Positions 26,011 through 35,470 of a DNA stretch of 64,000 nt are shown here, in pieces. The translations under genes were made by a program, and so were the position numbers. Source of the DNA: Paenibacillus spiritus (GTDB lineage: Bacteria; Bacillota; Bacilli; Paenibacillales; Paenibacillaceae); the NCBI RefSeq assembly GCF_008710135.1, contig NZ_VYKK01000004.1, positions 434,001 to 498,000 on the forward strand, given 5' to 3'. The notes beneath the pieces were generated by a model. That model did not search any database. It worked only from the letters and a program-made list of their open reading frames with translations, and was not told the origin of the DNA. The stretch's first letter is position 1; every line of letters starts with the position of its first letter.

Positions 26011-26890
26011 GGGACGCACCTTCTTTCTTCAGAAGCGGGAAGCCGAGCTTCTCGCGTTCCTCTACATAAGTCGCGGCTACCTGGCGGGCCAGGTTCCGGA
26101 CGCGGGTAATAAAGCCGGTCCGTTCGGTTACGCTGATCGCGCCGCGCGCGTCCAGCAGGTTGAAAGTATGGGAGCATTTCAGCACATAGTCATAAGCCGG
26201 GAAGACCAGATGGCGGTCCATGGCCCGCTTGGCTTCCGCTTCATACGTATTGAACAGATTGAACAGCATCTGCACATCCGAGACCTGGAACGTATACGTC
26301 GAGTGCTCAACCTCGGCCTGATGGAAGACATCTCCGTAGGTCAGACCGTCTACCCACTCCAAGTCGAACACATTCTCCTTCTCCTGGATATAAGAAGCCA
26401 GCCGCTCCATGCCGTAAGTAATCTCCACGGCCACCGGATGGGTCTCGATTCCGCCGACCTGCTGGAAATACGTGAACTGCGTAATCTCCATGCCGTCCAG
26501 CCATACTTCCCAGCCGAGTCCGGCACAGCCGAGCGACGGATTCTCCCAGTTGTCCTCGACGAACCGGATGTCGTGCAGCAGCGGATCGACGCCGAGCGCC
26601 TTCAGACTGTCCAGATACAGCTCCTGAATGTTGTCGGGGGACGGCTTGATGATGACCTGGAATTGGTGATGCTGATACAGCCGGTTCGGGTTCTCCCCGT
26701 AGCGGCCGTCGGACGGACGGCGGGAAGGCTCGACATAGGCGACTCTCCACGGCTCCGGACCGAGCGAGCGGAGGAAGGTCATCGGGTTCATCGTTCCTGC
26801 ACCCTTCTCCGTATCGTAAGGCTGCACGATGATGCAGCCCTGTCCGCCCCAGAATTCCTGAAGCGTCAAAATCATCTGCTGAAAGTTCAT
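26003..26890 (-). CDS. glyQ: Glycine-tRNA ligase alpha subunit
   Basis: 295 residues. [26 protein letters not shown] and [19 protein letters not shown] are the class II catalytic parts that bind ATP and glycine; [19 protein letters not shown] follows. The start at 26890 has GGAG eight bases upstream; a GTG three codons earlier lies in that site. It is the catalytic subunit, paired with glyS directly downstream. Confidence 0.98.
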   Translation of the reverse strand: MNFQQMILTLQEFWGGQGCIIVQPYDTEKGAGTMNPMTFLRSLGPEPWRVAYVEPSRRPSDGRYGENPNRLYQHHQFQVIIKPSPDNIQELYLDSLKALGVDPLLHDIRFVEDNWENPSLGCAGLGWEVWLDGMEITQFTYFQQVGGIETHPVAVEITYGMERLASYIQEKENVFDLEWVDGLTYGDVFHQAEVEHSTYTFQVSDVQMLFNLFNTYEAEAKRAMDRHLVFPAYDYVLKCSHTFNLLDARGAISVTERTGFITRVRNLARQVAATYVEEREKLGFPLLKKEGASHA

Positions 26891-26939
26891 GCTTACCACT
26901 CCTTCGGCTCAAATCTTGGTTCAGACTTATGGAGGCGCC

Positions 26940-27202
26940 AAAAAAGCTCCCGCCCCCATGCCTGATCAACAGACATAGGGACGAGAGCTGTAATCTCCCG
27001 CGGTTCCACCCTACTTGATTTTAGCGACAGAGAAGACTGAACCATCCGGATCTTCCGCCGCAAAATCCACTTTCACGTTACTGCTACCGCGCTCCCGGGC
27101 GCCCTTTCGCCTGCCTGTCGTCCGCCGGGCTCCCACTCTCCCCGACTCGCTGTCTACCGGACACTCAAGGCCGCTACTTTCCCGTTCACCGCGCGTCATA
27201 TG
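26940..27202 (-). promoter_or_regulatory. T-box riboswitch leader of glyQS
   Basis: The conserved T-box AGGGTGGAACCGCGGG lies at about 26996-27012. It is followed by an intrinsic terminator (AGCTCTCGTCCC with GGGCGGGAGCT and a run of seven T at 26940-26946). Upstream, the GCGAGTCGGGGAGAGTGGGAGC segment resembles the apical loops of Stem I. Uncharged tRNA-Gly would stabilise the antiterminator and switch on glyQS. The glycine specificity is inferred from the genes; I could not place the specifier codon. Confidence 0.93.
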
Positions 27203-27208
27203 GAATCT

Positions 27209-27237
27209 ATATTAGCGCATCCGGCTCCGTCCGTCAA
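27209..27237 (-). promoter_or_regulatory. Promoter of the glyQS T-box transcript
   Basis: TTGACG (27237-27232) and TAATAT (27214-27209) with a 17-bp spacer. The -35 box overlaps the recO stop codon. Confidence 0.8.
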
Positions 27238-27989
27238 ACCCCGTATTTGTCGAGCTGGTCGAGGAAGTTTCTCGATTTCAGCTTCAGCCCCAGCTGCACA
27301 TCCATGAAGGACCGCATAATGGCCTTCAGCTCATCCCGCGTCTCCTTCTTGACGTCCACGCTGCCGAGCCGGGTCAGATCCAGCTTCGCGAACAGACGAA
27401 GCAGCTTGAGTGCCTTCGGCGAGACAGCCGGGGCGGCAGGGTCGTTATGCCGGCAGCGGCGGCAGAGCATTCCCCCGAGCCCCGCGCTGATGCGCACGTC
27501 TTCATCCTTCTCCTGCGCGCCGCAGAGCACGCAGTTCTCCAGTTCCGGGCCGTAGCCGGCGGCCTGAAGGATTTTCATCTCGTAGACATTAAGAATAATA
27601 TCGGGTTCCTTGTCTTCGTCAAGCGCCGTCAGACAGGCGGAGAGCTGCCGGAACCAGAACGGTCCGCTCTCCTCTTCATGAAGCACACGGTCCAGCAGTT
27701 CGCAGGCATAGGAAGCGTAAGCCGCTTTGGTGAGATCCTCGCGCAGCCCGTGGTGGGATACGATGATCTCGCCCGCATTCAGCGTTCCAAGCCCGCTGTT
27801 GCCGCGGAAGAATACGTATTGTCCCAGCGTGAACGGCTGAATGAGGGCCGAATGCCGGCTCTTCGCCTTCTTCGCCCCTCGGACCAGCACGCCTATCTTG
27901 CCCGCGTTCTCGGTACAAAGCGTAATGATCGCATTCCCTTCTCCGTAGTCCATGCTGCGGAGGACGATCCCTTCCACTCGGTGTAGCAC
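27234..27989 (-). CDS. recO: DNA repair protein RecO
   Basis: 251 residues. The N terminus MLHRVEGIVLRSMDYGEGNAIITL and LVRGAKKAKSRHSALIQPF form the OB-fold; CVLCGAQEKDEDVRISAGLGGMLCRRC supplies the CxxC pairs of the zinc motif. RecO loads RecA with RecF and RecR at gaps. The best start is the GTG at 27989, seven bases from GGAGG; a GTG at 28007 lies ahead of that site. It follows yqzL with a gap of about 36 bp, and its end overlaps the glyQS promoter. Confidence 0.95.
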   Translation of the reverse strand: MLHRVEGIVLRSMDYGEGNAIITLCTENAGKIGVLVRGAKKAKSRHSALIQPFTLGQYVFFRGNSGLGTLNAGEIIVSHHGLREDLTKAAYASYACELLDRVLHEEESGPFWFRQLSACLTALDEDKEPDIILNVYEMKILQAAGYGPELENCVLCGAQEKDEDVRISAGLGGMLCRRCRHNDPAAPAVSPKALKLLRLFAKLDLTRLGSVDVKKETRDELKAIMRSFMDVQLGLKLKSRNFLDQLDKYGV

Positions 27990-28025
27990 ATCTCTTCCTC
28001 CAGCCACTGGGCCGGCAACCGGTCC

Positions 28026-28172
28026 CTACCGGGCTTCTTCATCATAGACGATCGGTTCCTCCTCCGCCGGTTCTTCCGCTGCCGCGCCGGCGGCTTCGGC
28101 CGCCTGCCGGTACAGCAAGTAAGATTCGACATCACCGGTCTTTGCAAAATACTTCCACGAAAAATCTCGCAT
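28026..28172 (-). CDS. yqzL: YqzL family small protein
   Basis: A 48-residue ORF too short for most ORF callers. It begins MRDFSWKYFAKTGDVESYLLYR, the pattern of the YqzL family (aromatic pairs then SYLLY), and ends in an acidic, Ala/Glu-rich tail. It lies between era and recO exactly as yqzL does in B. subtilis. The start at 28172 has AAGGGGG nine or ten bases upstream; the ATG at 28181 touches that site. Function unknown. Confidence 0.8.
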   Translation of the reverse strand: MRDFSWKYFAKTGDVESYLLYRQAAEAAGAAAEEPAEEEPIVYDEEAR

Positions 28173-28283
28173 CGTATTCATCCCCCTTCGCCAAACGCGA
28201 TGTCTCTTTGACTTAGGATGGAACGAAGGGACCGGATCTATCCGTGCAAATCCTGCCAGCGGCCAAGGAAGCGGCGGGGCCGC

Positions 28284-29177
28284 TTATACGTCTTTGTGGA
28301 AGCCCAGGTCGCGCAGGACGCGTTCCTGGTTGCGCCAGTCTTTTTTCACTTTCACCCATAATTCCAGGTAGATCTTCGAGCCGAGCAGGTTCTCGATATC
28401 CGTGCGCGCCCGCCGTCCGACCTCTTTCAGCATGGCCCCCTGCTTGCCGATGATAATGCCCTTCTGGGAGTCCCGTTCGACAAAAATAACCGCGCCGATA
28501 TGAACGACGCCGTTGTTCTCCACGCGCATATCTTCAATGGCGACGGCAATGGAATGCGGAACCTCTTCCCGGGTCAGGTGCAGAATCTTCTCGCGGATGA
28601 GCTCGGCGATTACAAACTGTTCGGGATGATCGGTTACCTGGTCTTCCGGGTAATATTGCGGGCCTTCCGGCAAATACTTCTGGAGCTGCTTCAGGAGAGT
28701 ATCGACATTGCTTCCCGCCTTGGCGGAGATTGGAACCACCTCGGCGAACGGATGCAGCTTGCTGTACTCGGTAATGAGCGGCAGCAAGGCTTCCGGCTCC
28801 AGCTTGTCGATCTTGTTCATCACCAGAATGACCGGGGTCTTCAGCCCCTTGAGCTGCTCGGCGATATAGCGGTCGCCTCCGCCGAGTCCGTCGGCGGCGT
28901 CGATCAGGAACAGCACCGCTTCCACCTCGTTCAGCGTGCTCATCGCCGTCTGATTCATATAGTCGCCAAGCCTGGACTGGCGTTTGTGAATGCCCGGCGT
29001 GTCCAGGAATACAATCTGCGATTGGTCCTTTGTGTAGACGCCGTGAATTTTATTGCGGGTCGTCTGCGGCTTGTCCGACATGATCGCGATCTTCTGACCG
29101 ATCACCTGGTTCATCAGCGTCGACTTCCCGACATTCGGTCTGCCGATAATGGCGACAAAACCGGATTTAAATGCCAT
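28284..29177 (-). CDS. era: GTPase Era
   Basis: 297 residues. The G motifs are GRPNVGKST (G1), FLDTPGI (G3) and VMNKIDKL (G4); the C-terminal KH domain has the RNA-binding GxxG-type segment [18 protein letters not shown]. Era binds 16S rRNA near its 3' end and assists 30S assembly. The start at 29177 (MAFKSGF) has GGAGG nine bases upstream. A good promoter at 29232-29260 starts a new unit after the cdd terminator. Confidence 0.97.
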   Translation of the reverse strand: MAFKSGFVAIIGRPNVGKSTLMNQVIGQKIAIMSDKPQTTRNKIHGVYTKDQSQIVFLDTPGIHKRQSRLGDYMNQTAMSTLNEVEAVLFLIDAADGLGGGDRYIAEQLKGLKTPVILVMNKIDKLEPEALLPLITEYSKLHPFAEVVPISAKAGSNVDTLLKQLQKYLPEGPQYYPEDQVTDHPEQFVIAELIREKILHLTREEVPHSIAVAIEDMRVENNGVVHIGAVIFVERDSQKGIIIGKQGAMLKEVGRRARTDIENLLGSKIYLELWVKVKKDWRNQERVLRDLGFHKDV

Positions 29178-29231
29178 CAATTTCTTCCTCCTCGTCAATG
29201 CCTTGCCTGTGAGCCCTGCACTTGTCCAACC

Positions 29232-29260
29232 ATCATACCAGACGGAACAGACCGATTCAA
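29232..29260 (-). promoter_or_regulatory. era: Extended -10 promoter of era
   Basis: TTGAAT (29260-29255), 17-bp spacer and TGGTATGAT, an extended -10 (29237-29232), just past the cdd terminator. Confidence 0.75.
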
Positions 29261-29302
29261 TGCAGACGGCAGCACGTCAATCCGCCTCCGGAACGGCCTC
29301 GC

Positions 29303-29336
29303 AAAAAACAACCCCCGCCATATTAAGGAGGGGGTT
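29303..29336 (-). terminator. Terminator of cdd
   Basis: On the minus strand AACCCCC pairs with GGGGGTT around a 13-nt loop, followed by GTTTTTT. It lies about 20 bp after the cdd stop and ends the yqfC-to-cdd unit. Confidence 0.85.
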
Positions 29337-29354
29337 GGAGGTTCAAAGATGAAG

Positions 29355-29774
29355 TCAGGCGTCCTTCTGTCCCTGCCGAAGCTCATCCGGTCCAAAGGCG
29401 CCCGGAAGGAGATCGCGAATCGTCGTCTCCCGGATATCGCCCTTCATGTTCCCGAGATACACCGGCATGTCAGGGTCGCAGAGCTCCAGCATCACCTGGC
29501 GGCAGACGCCGCAGGGCGTAATCGGCTGATCCGTATCGCCGACCACCGCCAGCGCCTTGAAGGAACCCGGCGCCAGTCCCTGGGAGATTGCGCTGAAGAG
29601 CGCGCTTCGTTCCGCGCAGTTGCCGGCGCTGTAGGCCGCATTCTCGATGTTGCAGCCGTGGTAGACCTGTCCGTCCCGCCCCAGCAGCGCGGCGCCAACG
29701 CCGAAGCGCGAGTATGGAATGTAGGCCTTGGCCCGGGCTTTGATCGCTTCCTGTAGCAGTGTCGTGGAATCCAT
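29355..29774 (-). CDS. cdd: Cytidine deaminase
   Basis: 139 residues, the standard length. YHGCNIENAAYSAGNCAERSALF carries the catalytic Glu and first zinc Cys, and TPCGVCRQVMLE the other two zinc cysteines (PCxxC). It deaminates cytidine and deoxycytidine in pyrimidine salvage. AGGAATG lies eight bases before the start. It is followed by a terminator and sits downstream of dgkA with a 51-bp gap, the Bacillus order. Confidence 0.96.
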   Translation of the reverse strand: MDSTTLLQEAIKARAKAYIPYSRFGVGAALLGRDGQVYHGCNIENAAYSAGNCAERSALFSAISQGLAPGSFKALAVVGDTDQPITPCGVCRQVMLELCDPDMPVYLGNMKGDIRETTIRDLLPGAFGPDELRQGQKDA

Positions 29775-29825
29775 GGGTCATTCCTCCTGATTCGCTTAAA
29801 TGACTTCAATGAGTCGTACTCCCGA

Positions 29826-30221
29826 TTATGACACAATCCCTGCAATCCAGTCTATCACCGGACGGTAGAAGACATAAATCCCCGCTGCGACAGCGAACAG
29901 CGCCGTCAGGAGCACAGCGCCGGCGGCGGTATCCTTGGCAGCCTTGGCAAGCGGGTGAATCTCCGGCGACGCAAGATCGACTGCCGCCTCGATCGCCGTA
30001 TTGAGAAGCTCTGCGGACAGCACCAGCGTAACGGCCAGCAGCAGCAGCATGACGTCCCGGCCCGGCACCCGGAAGAAGGCGGCCGCAGCCAGGACCACAA
30101 CCGCAACGACGCTATGGACCCTCATATTCTGCTCCGAACGGTACGCCTGGACAATGCCCTGCGCGGCATAGCGGAAAGAATGCAGAAACCGCTTGATTCC
30201 GGTCGCCTCCGGCTTGGGCAT
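29826..30221 (-). CDS. dgkA: Diacylglycerol kinase family protein (undecaprenol kinase type)
   Basis: 131 residues with three membrane helices. FRYAAQGIVQAYRSEQNMRVHS and SAELLNTAIEAAVDLASPEIHPLAKAAKDTAAGAVL are the active-site regions; the Glu-Asn-Glu cluster binds substrate and Mg-ATP. In Gram-positive bacteria this family phosphorylates undecaprenol rather than diacylglycerol. Its ATG overlaps the ybeY stop by one base (TGATG), so it is translationally coupled. Confidence 0.94.
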   Translation of the reverse strand: MPKPEATGIKRFLHSFRYAAQGIVQAYRSEQNMRVHSVVAVVVLAAAAFFRVPGRDVMLLLLAVTLVLSAELLNTAIEAAVDLASPEIHPLAKAAKDTAAGAVLLTALFAVAAGIYVFYRPVIDWIAGIVS

Positions 30222-30718
30222 CAGCGCGTCAGCCCCACCTGGGACAGCACCTGCTCCTGCTTGCCCATCATGACCGCTTCTTCCGCTTCCGTCCCGTGGT
30301 CGTAGCCCATCACATGCAGGAAGCCGTGGACGAAGAGAAAGCCCAGCTCCCGCTCCAGCGAATGCCCGTATTCTTCCGCCTGCTCCCGGGCGCGCGTTAC
30401 GGAGATAATGACATCCCCCAGCAGCTCCGGAATGTCGCCGTCTTCGCCGTTCTCATCCACCTCATATACGATATCCGGTTCGCCTTCTCCCGATTCGTTC
30501 ATAGCAAAAGACAGTACATCCGTCGGACGGTCGATCCCCCGGTACTCCCGGTTCAGTTCATGAATCCGCTCATTGTCAACGAAGGTAAGATCCAGCTCTC
30601 CGCTGTCCACGCCTTCCATTTCGGCGGCCTTCTGCAAAATTTGTTCGAGCAGGGCAATCAGCTCTTCGCCAATCTCCATTTCATTTTGTTCATTGTTCCA
30701 TACCAGCTCCAGGCTCAT
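30221..30718 (-). CDS. ybeY: Endoribonuclease YbeY
   Basis: 165 residues. The zinc motif HGFLHVMGYDHGTE gives the three His ligands, and IHELNREYRGIDRPTDVLSFAM is the other conserved block. YbeY acts in 16S rRNA 3' maturation and 70S quality control. Its ATG overlaps the yqfF stop (ATGA), and dgkA overlaps its own stop. Confidence 0.96.
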   Translation of the reverse strand: MSLELVWNNEQNEMEIGEELIALLEQILQKAAEMEGVDSGELDLTFVDNERIHELNREYRGIDRPTDVLSFAMNESGEGEPDIVYEVDENGEDGDIPELLGDVIISVTRAREQAEEYGHSLERELGFLFVHGFLHVMGYDHGTEAEEAVMMGKQEQVLSQVGLTR

Positions 30719-32967
30719 GCTTCAGCCGCCCCCTCTTCTTTTTTGGGCTTCTTGGCTTCCTCCGGATACTCGATCCGGGAATGGAAGATTCCCATAACCG
30801 TCTCTTTCAGCGTCTTGGCGATAATGTCCAGCTCGCGCAGCGTCAGGTCGCATTCATCGAACTGATGATCGTCCAGCCGGCTCTTGATAATCCTCTCGAT
30901 CATGGTCTCTACCTGCCCGACGGTCGGGCTGCGGAGCGAGCGGACCGCTGCTTCCACACTGTCCGCAATTCCGATGACCGCGGCTTCCTTGGACTGAGCC
31001 TTCGGTCCGGGATAACGGAAGTCGTCCTCGGTGAAATCCGGCGCCAGCCCTTTCTCTTCCGCCTGACGGAGCGCTTTATGATAGAAATAGTGCAGGAATG
31101 TTGTGCCGTGATGCTGCTCCGCGATATCGCGAATCGGCTTGGGCAGCTTGTACTCTCTCAGCATCTCCACGCCGTCGCGGGCGTGGGCGACAATGATCGA
31201 CTTGCTGAGAGAAGGGTCGATCGAATCATGCGGATTCTCCATATTGTTCTGATTCTCGATGAAGTAGAACGGACGCTTCGTCTTGCCGATGTCGTGATAG
31301 TAGGAGCCGACCCGGCAGAGCAGCCCGTCCGCCCCGATGGCTTCCGCCGCCGCTTCCGACAGATTGCCGACCATCACGCTGTGGTGATACGTTCCCGGCG
31401 TCTCTGTAAGAAGCTTGCGCAGAAGCGGATGATTCGGATTGGAGAGCTCCACCAGCTTAAGCGCCGACAGAATGCCGAACGTCGTCTCGAAGAAAGGCAT
31501 CAGTCCGATGACCAGTACCGAGGTCAGGAGCCCGCCCGTCAAGGCAAAGCCTACTGCGTACAAGGTATCCATCTCTTTCCAGGCCGAGTTGCCCAGAAGG
31601 AAGAGCGCGAACACCGTCAGTGCACCGGTCAGGCTTGCGAGAATGCCGCCTTTCAGCACCGTAGACCGTTGGCCTGCCCGGTGCGTCGCGAACACGGCCA
31701 CATAAGAAGTGACGAGTGCAAAGAAACCGTAGTTGAAATCAAACACCGTGTTCTGCTGAACGTTCAGGACAATGCTGGCGATCAGGGCGAACAGCGTGGA
31801 ACAGAAATAGGCCAGCGACACATCGAGCAGCAGCGCAACCAGCAGCGCCCCTACGGAGACGGGAGCCAGGTAGCCGATGAAATGGCGGGCGTCGCTCTGA
31901 AGCACCGCAATAATCCGAAGCGAAACGATGGTGATGAAGAAGACCAGAAGCAGCATGAGCAGCTGGGCGTTGTTGTATTTAAATCCTTTATAGTCCAGAT
32001 GGCGGATATACATCAGCAGACCGACGGCGAGAATAGCCGACAGAAGGAACAGACCGAGCTCCGGCCAGTAGTTGACCTCATTGTTGAGCAGACCGTTCTC
32101 GTCCAGCAGCTTGTACAGCTCGGGCGTGATCTTCTCGCCCTTGGCGACCAGCACATCCCCCTGCTCGATGTATACCGGCGGCGTGTTCTCCCGGGCTTTC
32201 ACTTCCGCTTCCTTCGTCGCGTCCTCATCGTAGAACTTGTTGGCCGTAATAGCCAGCCGGGCCAGCTCCTGCACGACTTCCCGGGCCGTCCGCTGCGACA
32301 GCGAACTGATGCTGACCTGCTCGGCGACTTTGGCCCGCGCGGCATCGGCATCGACAATCTGGTCGTTCATCAGCTTGCTGACAATATCCCGGGCCACCGG
32401 CTTCATCTCGATGATATCCTGGGAAGTCAGCCGGGGAATCTTGATATACGTCTCTTCAGGAATCGTATAGGTCTGTTCCTTGATCTTCGTCTGCATCTCC
32501 TGCAGAAGATGATCGGAGTACGAACCCGCCGAACGGCTGGAGGCCACAAAATTCAGAATGAAATCGCTGGCCCGCTTCGGAATCTCCTCCCGGTAGATGG
32601 CCGTCTTGTCGCTCTGGGAGATTGAATCATCCTGATTGAGCCGGTCGATCCGGTCCAGCAGCGACGTAATCAGATTCTCCGCCCGAAGCGGAATAATCTG
32701 ATACTTCGGCTGAACGCTCTCGGCCGCTTCTTCCTGCGCTTTCAGCGTCGCCTTCTTGTCCTGAATCTGGACAGGCGCCGTAATTTCCTTGGCGCTCAGC
32801 GCGCCCTCCTTGATATCGTAGCGTTTCGGCAGCAGGTCCGGCGACATGCTGAAGTAGAACATCAGACCCAGCAGAAAAAACAAAGCATAGCGCGTTGCCG
32901 CGCTATACTTCCATCCGTTGTTGTTGTATTTGAATCCGCTGAATTTACCGGGCTGTGGCGAAGGCAT
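30715..32967 (-). CDS. yqfF: 7TMR-HD membrane phosphodiesterase YqfF/PgpH
   Basis: 750 residues: a first helix at about 23-43, an extracellular 7TMR-HDED domain to about residue 300, seven membrane helices to about 500, then a cytoplasmic HD domain with HSVMVGNLSEAA and YYHDIGKTKRP (the HD pair) and HHGTTFLHYF. PgpH of Listeria and its relatives degrade cyclic di-AMP; that activity is the likely one here. AAGGGG lies nine bases before the start. It sits between phoH and ybeY as in B. subtilis. Confidence 0.95.
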   Translation of the reverse strand: MPSPQPGKFSGFKYNNNGWKYSAATRYALFFLLGLMFYFSMSPDLLPKRYDIKEGALSAKEITAPVQIQDKKATLKAQEEAAESVQPKYQIIPLRAENLITSLLDRIDRLNQDDSISQSDKTAIYREEIPKRASDFILNFVASSRSAGSYSDHLLQEMQTKIKEQTYTIPEETYIKIPRLTSQDIIEMKPVARDIVSKLMNDQIVDADAARAKVAEQVSISSLSQRTAREVVQELARLAITANKFYDEDATKEAEVKARENTPPVYIEQGDVLVAKGEKITPELYKLLDENGLLNNEVNYWPELGLFLLSAILAVGLLMYIRHLDYKGFKYNNAQLLMLLLVFFITIVSLRIIAVLQSDARHFIGYLAPVSVGALLVALLLDVSLAYFCSTLFALIASIVLNVQQNTVFDFNYGFFALVTSYVAVFATHRAGQRSTVLKGGILASLTGALTVFALFLLGNSAWKEMDTLYAVGFALTGGLLTSVLVIGLMPFFETTFGILSALKLVELSNPNHPLLRKLLTETPGTYHHSVMVGNLSEAAAEAIGADGLLCRVGSYYHDIGKTKRPFYFIENQNNMENPHDSIDPSLSKSIIVAHARDGVEMLREYKLPKPIRDIAEQHHGTTFLHYFYHKALRQAEEKGLAPDFTEDDFRYPGPKAQSKEAAVIGIADSVEAAVRSLRSPTVGQVETMIERIIKSRLDDHQFDECDLTLRELDIIAKTLKETVMGIFHSRIEYPEEAKKPKKEEGAAEA

Positions 32968-32981
32968 GAAGACAATCCCCT

Positions 32982-33953
32982 TTATTCAAGGTTTTCGGCT
33001 GAACGTTCATAGGCAACGATGATTTTTTGGACAAGGGAGTGACGAACCACATCCTGCTCCGCAAAATAGACAAAGCCGATTTCTTCAACGGACGACAAGA
33101 TCGTATTCGCTTCGATAAGACCCGATTTCTTGCCCCGCGGCAGGTCAATCTGGGTAACGTCGCCCGTGATGACCATCTTCGACCCGAAGCCCAGACGCGT
33201 AAGGAACATCTTCATCTGCTCCGGCGTGGTGTTCTGGGCCTCGTCTAAAATGATGAAGGAGTCGTCCAGCGTGCGCCCGCGCATGTAGGCCAGCGGAGCG
33301 ATCTCGATCAGCCCGCGCTCCAGCGCCTTGGATACCTGATCCGGCCCCATGACATCATACAGAGCATCATACAAAGGCCGGAGATAAGGGTCTACCTTCT
33401 CCTGAAGGTCGCCCGGAAGGAACCCGAGACTCTCGCCGGCTTCCACCGCCGGACGGGTCAGAATAATCCGCTTGGCCGTGCCCTCCTTGAGAGCGGCTAC
33501 AGCCAGAACAACGGCCAGATACGTCTTGCCTGTACCCGCCGGCCCGATGCCGAAGACAATATCGCGTTTCTTGATTGTAGTTACGTAGTGCTTCTGTCCG
33601 ATGGTCTTGACGCGGATCGGCTTGCCCCGGTAAGTCGTCGTAATCTCGCCTTTGAATAGATCCAGCAGTTGATCGGCCTTGAAATCTTTCGCCAGCTCGA
33701 CCGCATACTGAACGTCCCGCTCGGTCAGAATGTACCCGCTGCGAATCAGTGTCAGCAGCACCTGGAAGAGCTGATCCAGCATATCCACCTCGCGGCTGCC
33801 TCCGCGGATTGTGATTTCCGCTTCGCGGGAATCGACCACGGCGGGAATTTCCTGTTCAACCAGCTTCAGAAACCCGTCCTGCGGACCGAAGAGCGCCAGC
33901 GCTTCGCCCGCATTCTGCAATGATATCCGTACGCTTGCACTCTGCTCTGCCAA
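32982..33953 (-). CDS. phoH: PhoH family ATPase
   Basis: 323 residues. Walker A is GPAGTGKTYLAVVLAV, and DSFIILDEAQNTTPEQMKMFLTRLG holds Walker B; VITGDVTQIDLPRG follows. There is no PIN domain, unlike the YlaK-like protein at 1-868. PhoH-type ATPases are thought to act on RNA. The start is a TTG at 33953, six bases beyond the yqfD stop, with GAGG upstream. It belongs to the yqfC-yqfD-phoH-yqfF-ybeY-dgkA-cdd chain. Confidence 0.94.
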   Translation of the reverse strand: MAEQSASVRISLQNAGEALALFGPQDGFLKLVEQEIPAVVDSREAEITIRGGSREVDMLDQLFQVLLTLIRSGYILTERDVQYAVELAKDFKADQLLDLFKGEITTTYRGKPIRVKTIGQKHYVTTIKKRDIVFGIGPAGTGKTYLAVVLAVAALKEGTAKRIILTRPAVEAGESLGFLPGDLQEKVDPYLRPLYDALYDVMGPDQVSKALERGLIEIAPLAYMRGRTLDDSFIILDEAQNTTPEQMKMFLTRLGFGSKMVITGDVTQIDLPRGKKSGLIEANTILSSVEEIGFVYFAEQDVVRHSLVQKIIVAYERSAENLE

Positions 33954-33959
33954 ATAGCC

Positions 33960-35150
33960 TCATTCTCCTTGGTTGTATACTATCGGTAGCTCCTGAGAGA
34001 TAACCTCTTCCACTTCAAAAAGCACTTTCATATAAACTTTACCATTCTCTTTCTTCTCATGCAAAATTTTTTGACTCCGAATGACGCTGTCCGTGCCGTA
34101 GCGGGCCGCAATATCGGCCATCGCCGCGGTCAGTCCTTCCCGCTTCGCCTCCGCCGCGGTTACGGTCTCGGAAGTCTGGCCGACCTCCATCTCCTTCTCG
34201 GTCATTACACCGACAGGAAGCTCGATCCCCCGCCAGGTCAGCGGGTCCATCTGGGACAGTGTACGGGACTTCGCATACGGCTCGCGGCCATAGCCCCAGA
34301 GCTGCACCGCCCAGTTGCCCAGCACGAGATAAGTCCGGTCTTTGCGCCCTCCGGTGTAGGCGTCCCGGGTGCGGGTCAGCGGCACGGCAATCTCGTACTC
34401 GTGCCAGACGAGCCCTTTGACCGTGCCTTTGGCCACGACGCTCTGACTGTTCTCCTCGTCTCCGAGCGTGCCGGAGATGAGAATCTGGCCCTTCTTCACG
34501 CGGGCATGGCGGGAGACAACCGGCCGGCCCTGCTCGGCAAACACATCCGTCACCACGGCGTCGCTGCGGCTGACCAGATGGCGCGGACTGCTGAGCGGCT
34601 TCTCGGGAGGCAGATCGGCCTCGACCACCTGAATCGTAATTACGGTCCCGCTGCGCTGAATCCCGACCCAGGAGACGCCAGGAAGCCGGCTTGCGAGCTT
34701 CTTCGACAGCTTGTCCGGCTCCTCCAGCCGCCAAATCCACTGAAACGCCGAGAGCCCCTCGCGGCGGGCCGCATCCAGGATATCCTCGCGGGCCAGCCGC
34801 TGGTTCCCTTCCACGCGGATGCTCCAGACGAGCGAACACAAGAGAAACAGCAGCACCGCAAAGAGCACCATCCCGGCCGCAAAAAACTTGCGCTTCCACA
34901 GACGCGCCAGCCGGAACGGCAAGCCGTCCCGCTTCGTTATCCTGACCCGGCAGCCTGTCCCCCGCACGAACGGACGCAGCCGGCAAAAGTCGCCCAGCAG
35001 CAGCTTCAGCGACACCCCGTCCTCCCCGGTCCGAACTTCCCAGACCACAATGCCCGCCTCCGTCAGCGCATTGAGCAGCCGTTCGGGCCGTTCGCCGGTA
35101 ATCCGGACTCTAACCGTCCCGCGCAGCTTCGATGCCGGCGGTTGCTTCAT
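33960..35150 (-). CDS. yqfD: Sporulation protein YqfD
   Basis: 396 residues. One membrane helix at about 92-112 (FFAAGMVLFAVLLFLLCSLVWSI) follows a cytoplasmic head, and the rest is extracellular, starting with IRVEGNQRLAREDILDAARREGL, a POTRA/FtsQ-like module. YqfD is a mother-cell sporulation protein of the sigma-E regulon, needed for efficient sporulation. Its ATG overlaps the yqfC stop. Confidence 0.95.
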   Translation of the reverse strand: MKQPPASKLRGTVRVRITGERPERLLNALTEAGIVVWEVRTGEDGVSLKLLLGDFCRLRPFVRGTGCRVRITKRDGLPFRLARLWKRKFFAAGMVLFAVLLFLLCSLVWSIRVEGNQRLAREDILDAARREGLSAFQWIWRLEEPDKLSKKLASRLPGVSWVGIQRSGTVITIQVVEADLPPEKPLSSPRHLVSRSDAVVTDVFAEQGRPVVSRHARVKKGQILISGTLGDEENSQSVVAKGTVKGLVWHEYEIAVPLTRTRDAYTGGRKDRTYLVLGNWAVQLWGYGREPYAKSRTLSQMDPLTWRGIELPVGVMTEKEMEVGQTSETVTAAEAKREGLTAAMADIAARYGTDSVIRSQKILHEKKENGKVYMKVLFEVEEVISQELPIVYNQGE

Positions 35151-35440
35151 AGGCCATCCCCGCTTTCTTTATAGCTGATCTCGCCAATGATCCCCTCCAC
35201 GGCCATGTCTCCGCCGATGATCGAGGCAATCTCGAGTCCTTCGCCTTGGATTTCCAATACTCCGTTCTTCAGCGCCAGCTTCAGCCGGCCGGGGGAAAAA
35301 TCCAGCACGCCGCGGTGGTTCTCGATATGCAGCTGCCGGTTACCGATCAGGGTAAGGCGAGGCAGATCATGCACCAAATCCTGCGGCAGATCCAGCATCC
35401 CGCCGGTCAAGCCCCGTAGTCTGCGGCCAATCCGGGTCAT
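35147..35440 (-). CDS. yqfC: Sporulation protein YqfC
   Basis: 97 residues, with LDLPQDLVHDLPRLTLIGNRQLHIENHRGVLDFS typical of the YqfC/YabP family. It has no membrane segment. A YabP-like small soluble protein coupled to YqfD is the usual arrangement, and both are sigma-E dependent in B. subtilis. GGGGGAG lies nine bases before the ATG. A candidate sigma-E promoter is at 35471-35499. Confidence 0.95.
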   Translation of the reverse strand: MTRIGRRLRGLTGGMLDLPQDLVHDLPRLTLIGNRQLHIENHRGVLDFSPGRLKLALKNGVLEIQGEGLEIASIIGGDMAVEGIIGEISYKESGDGL

Positions 35441-35470
35441 AGGTAGAGACTCCCCCTTCCTGTACTTCTA

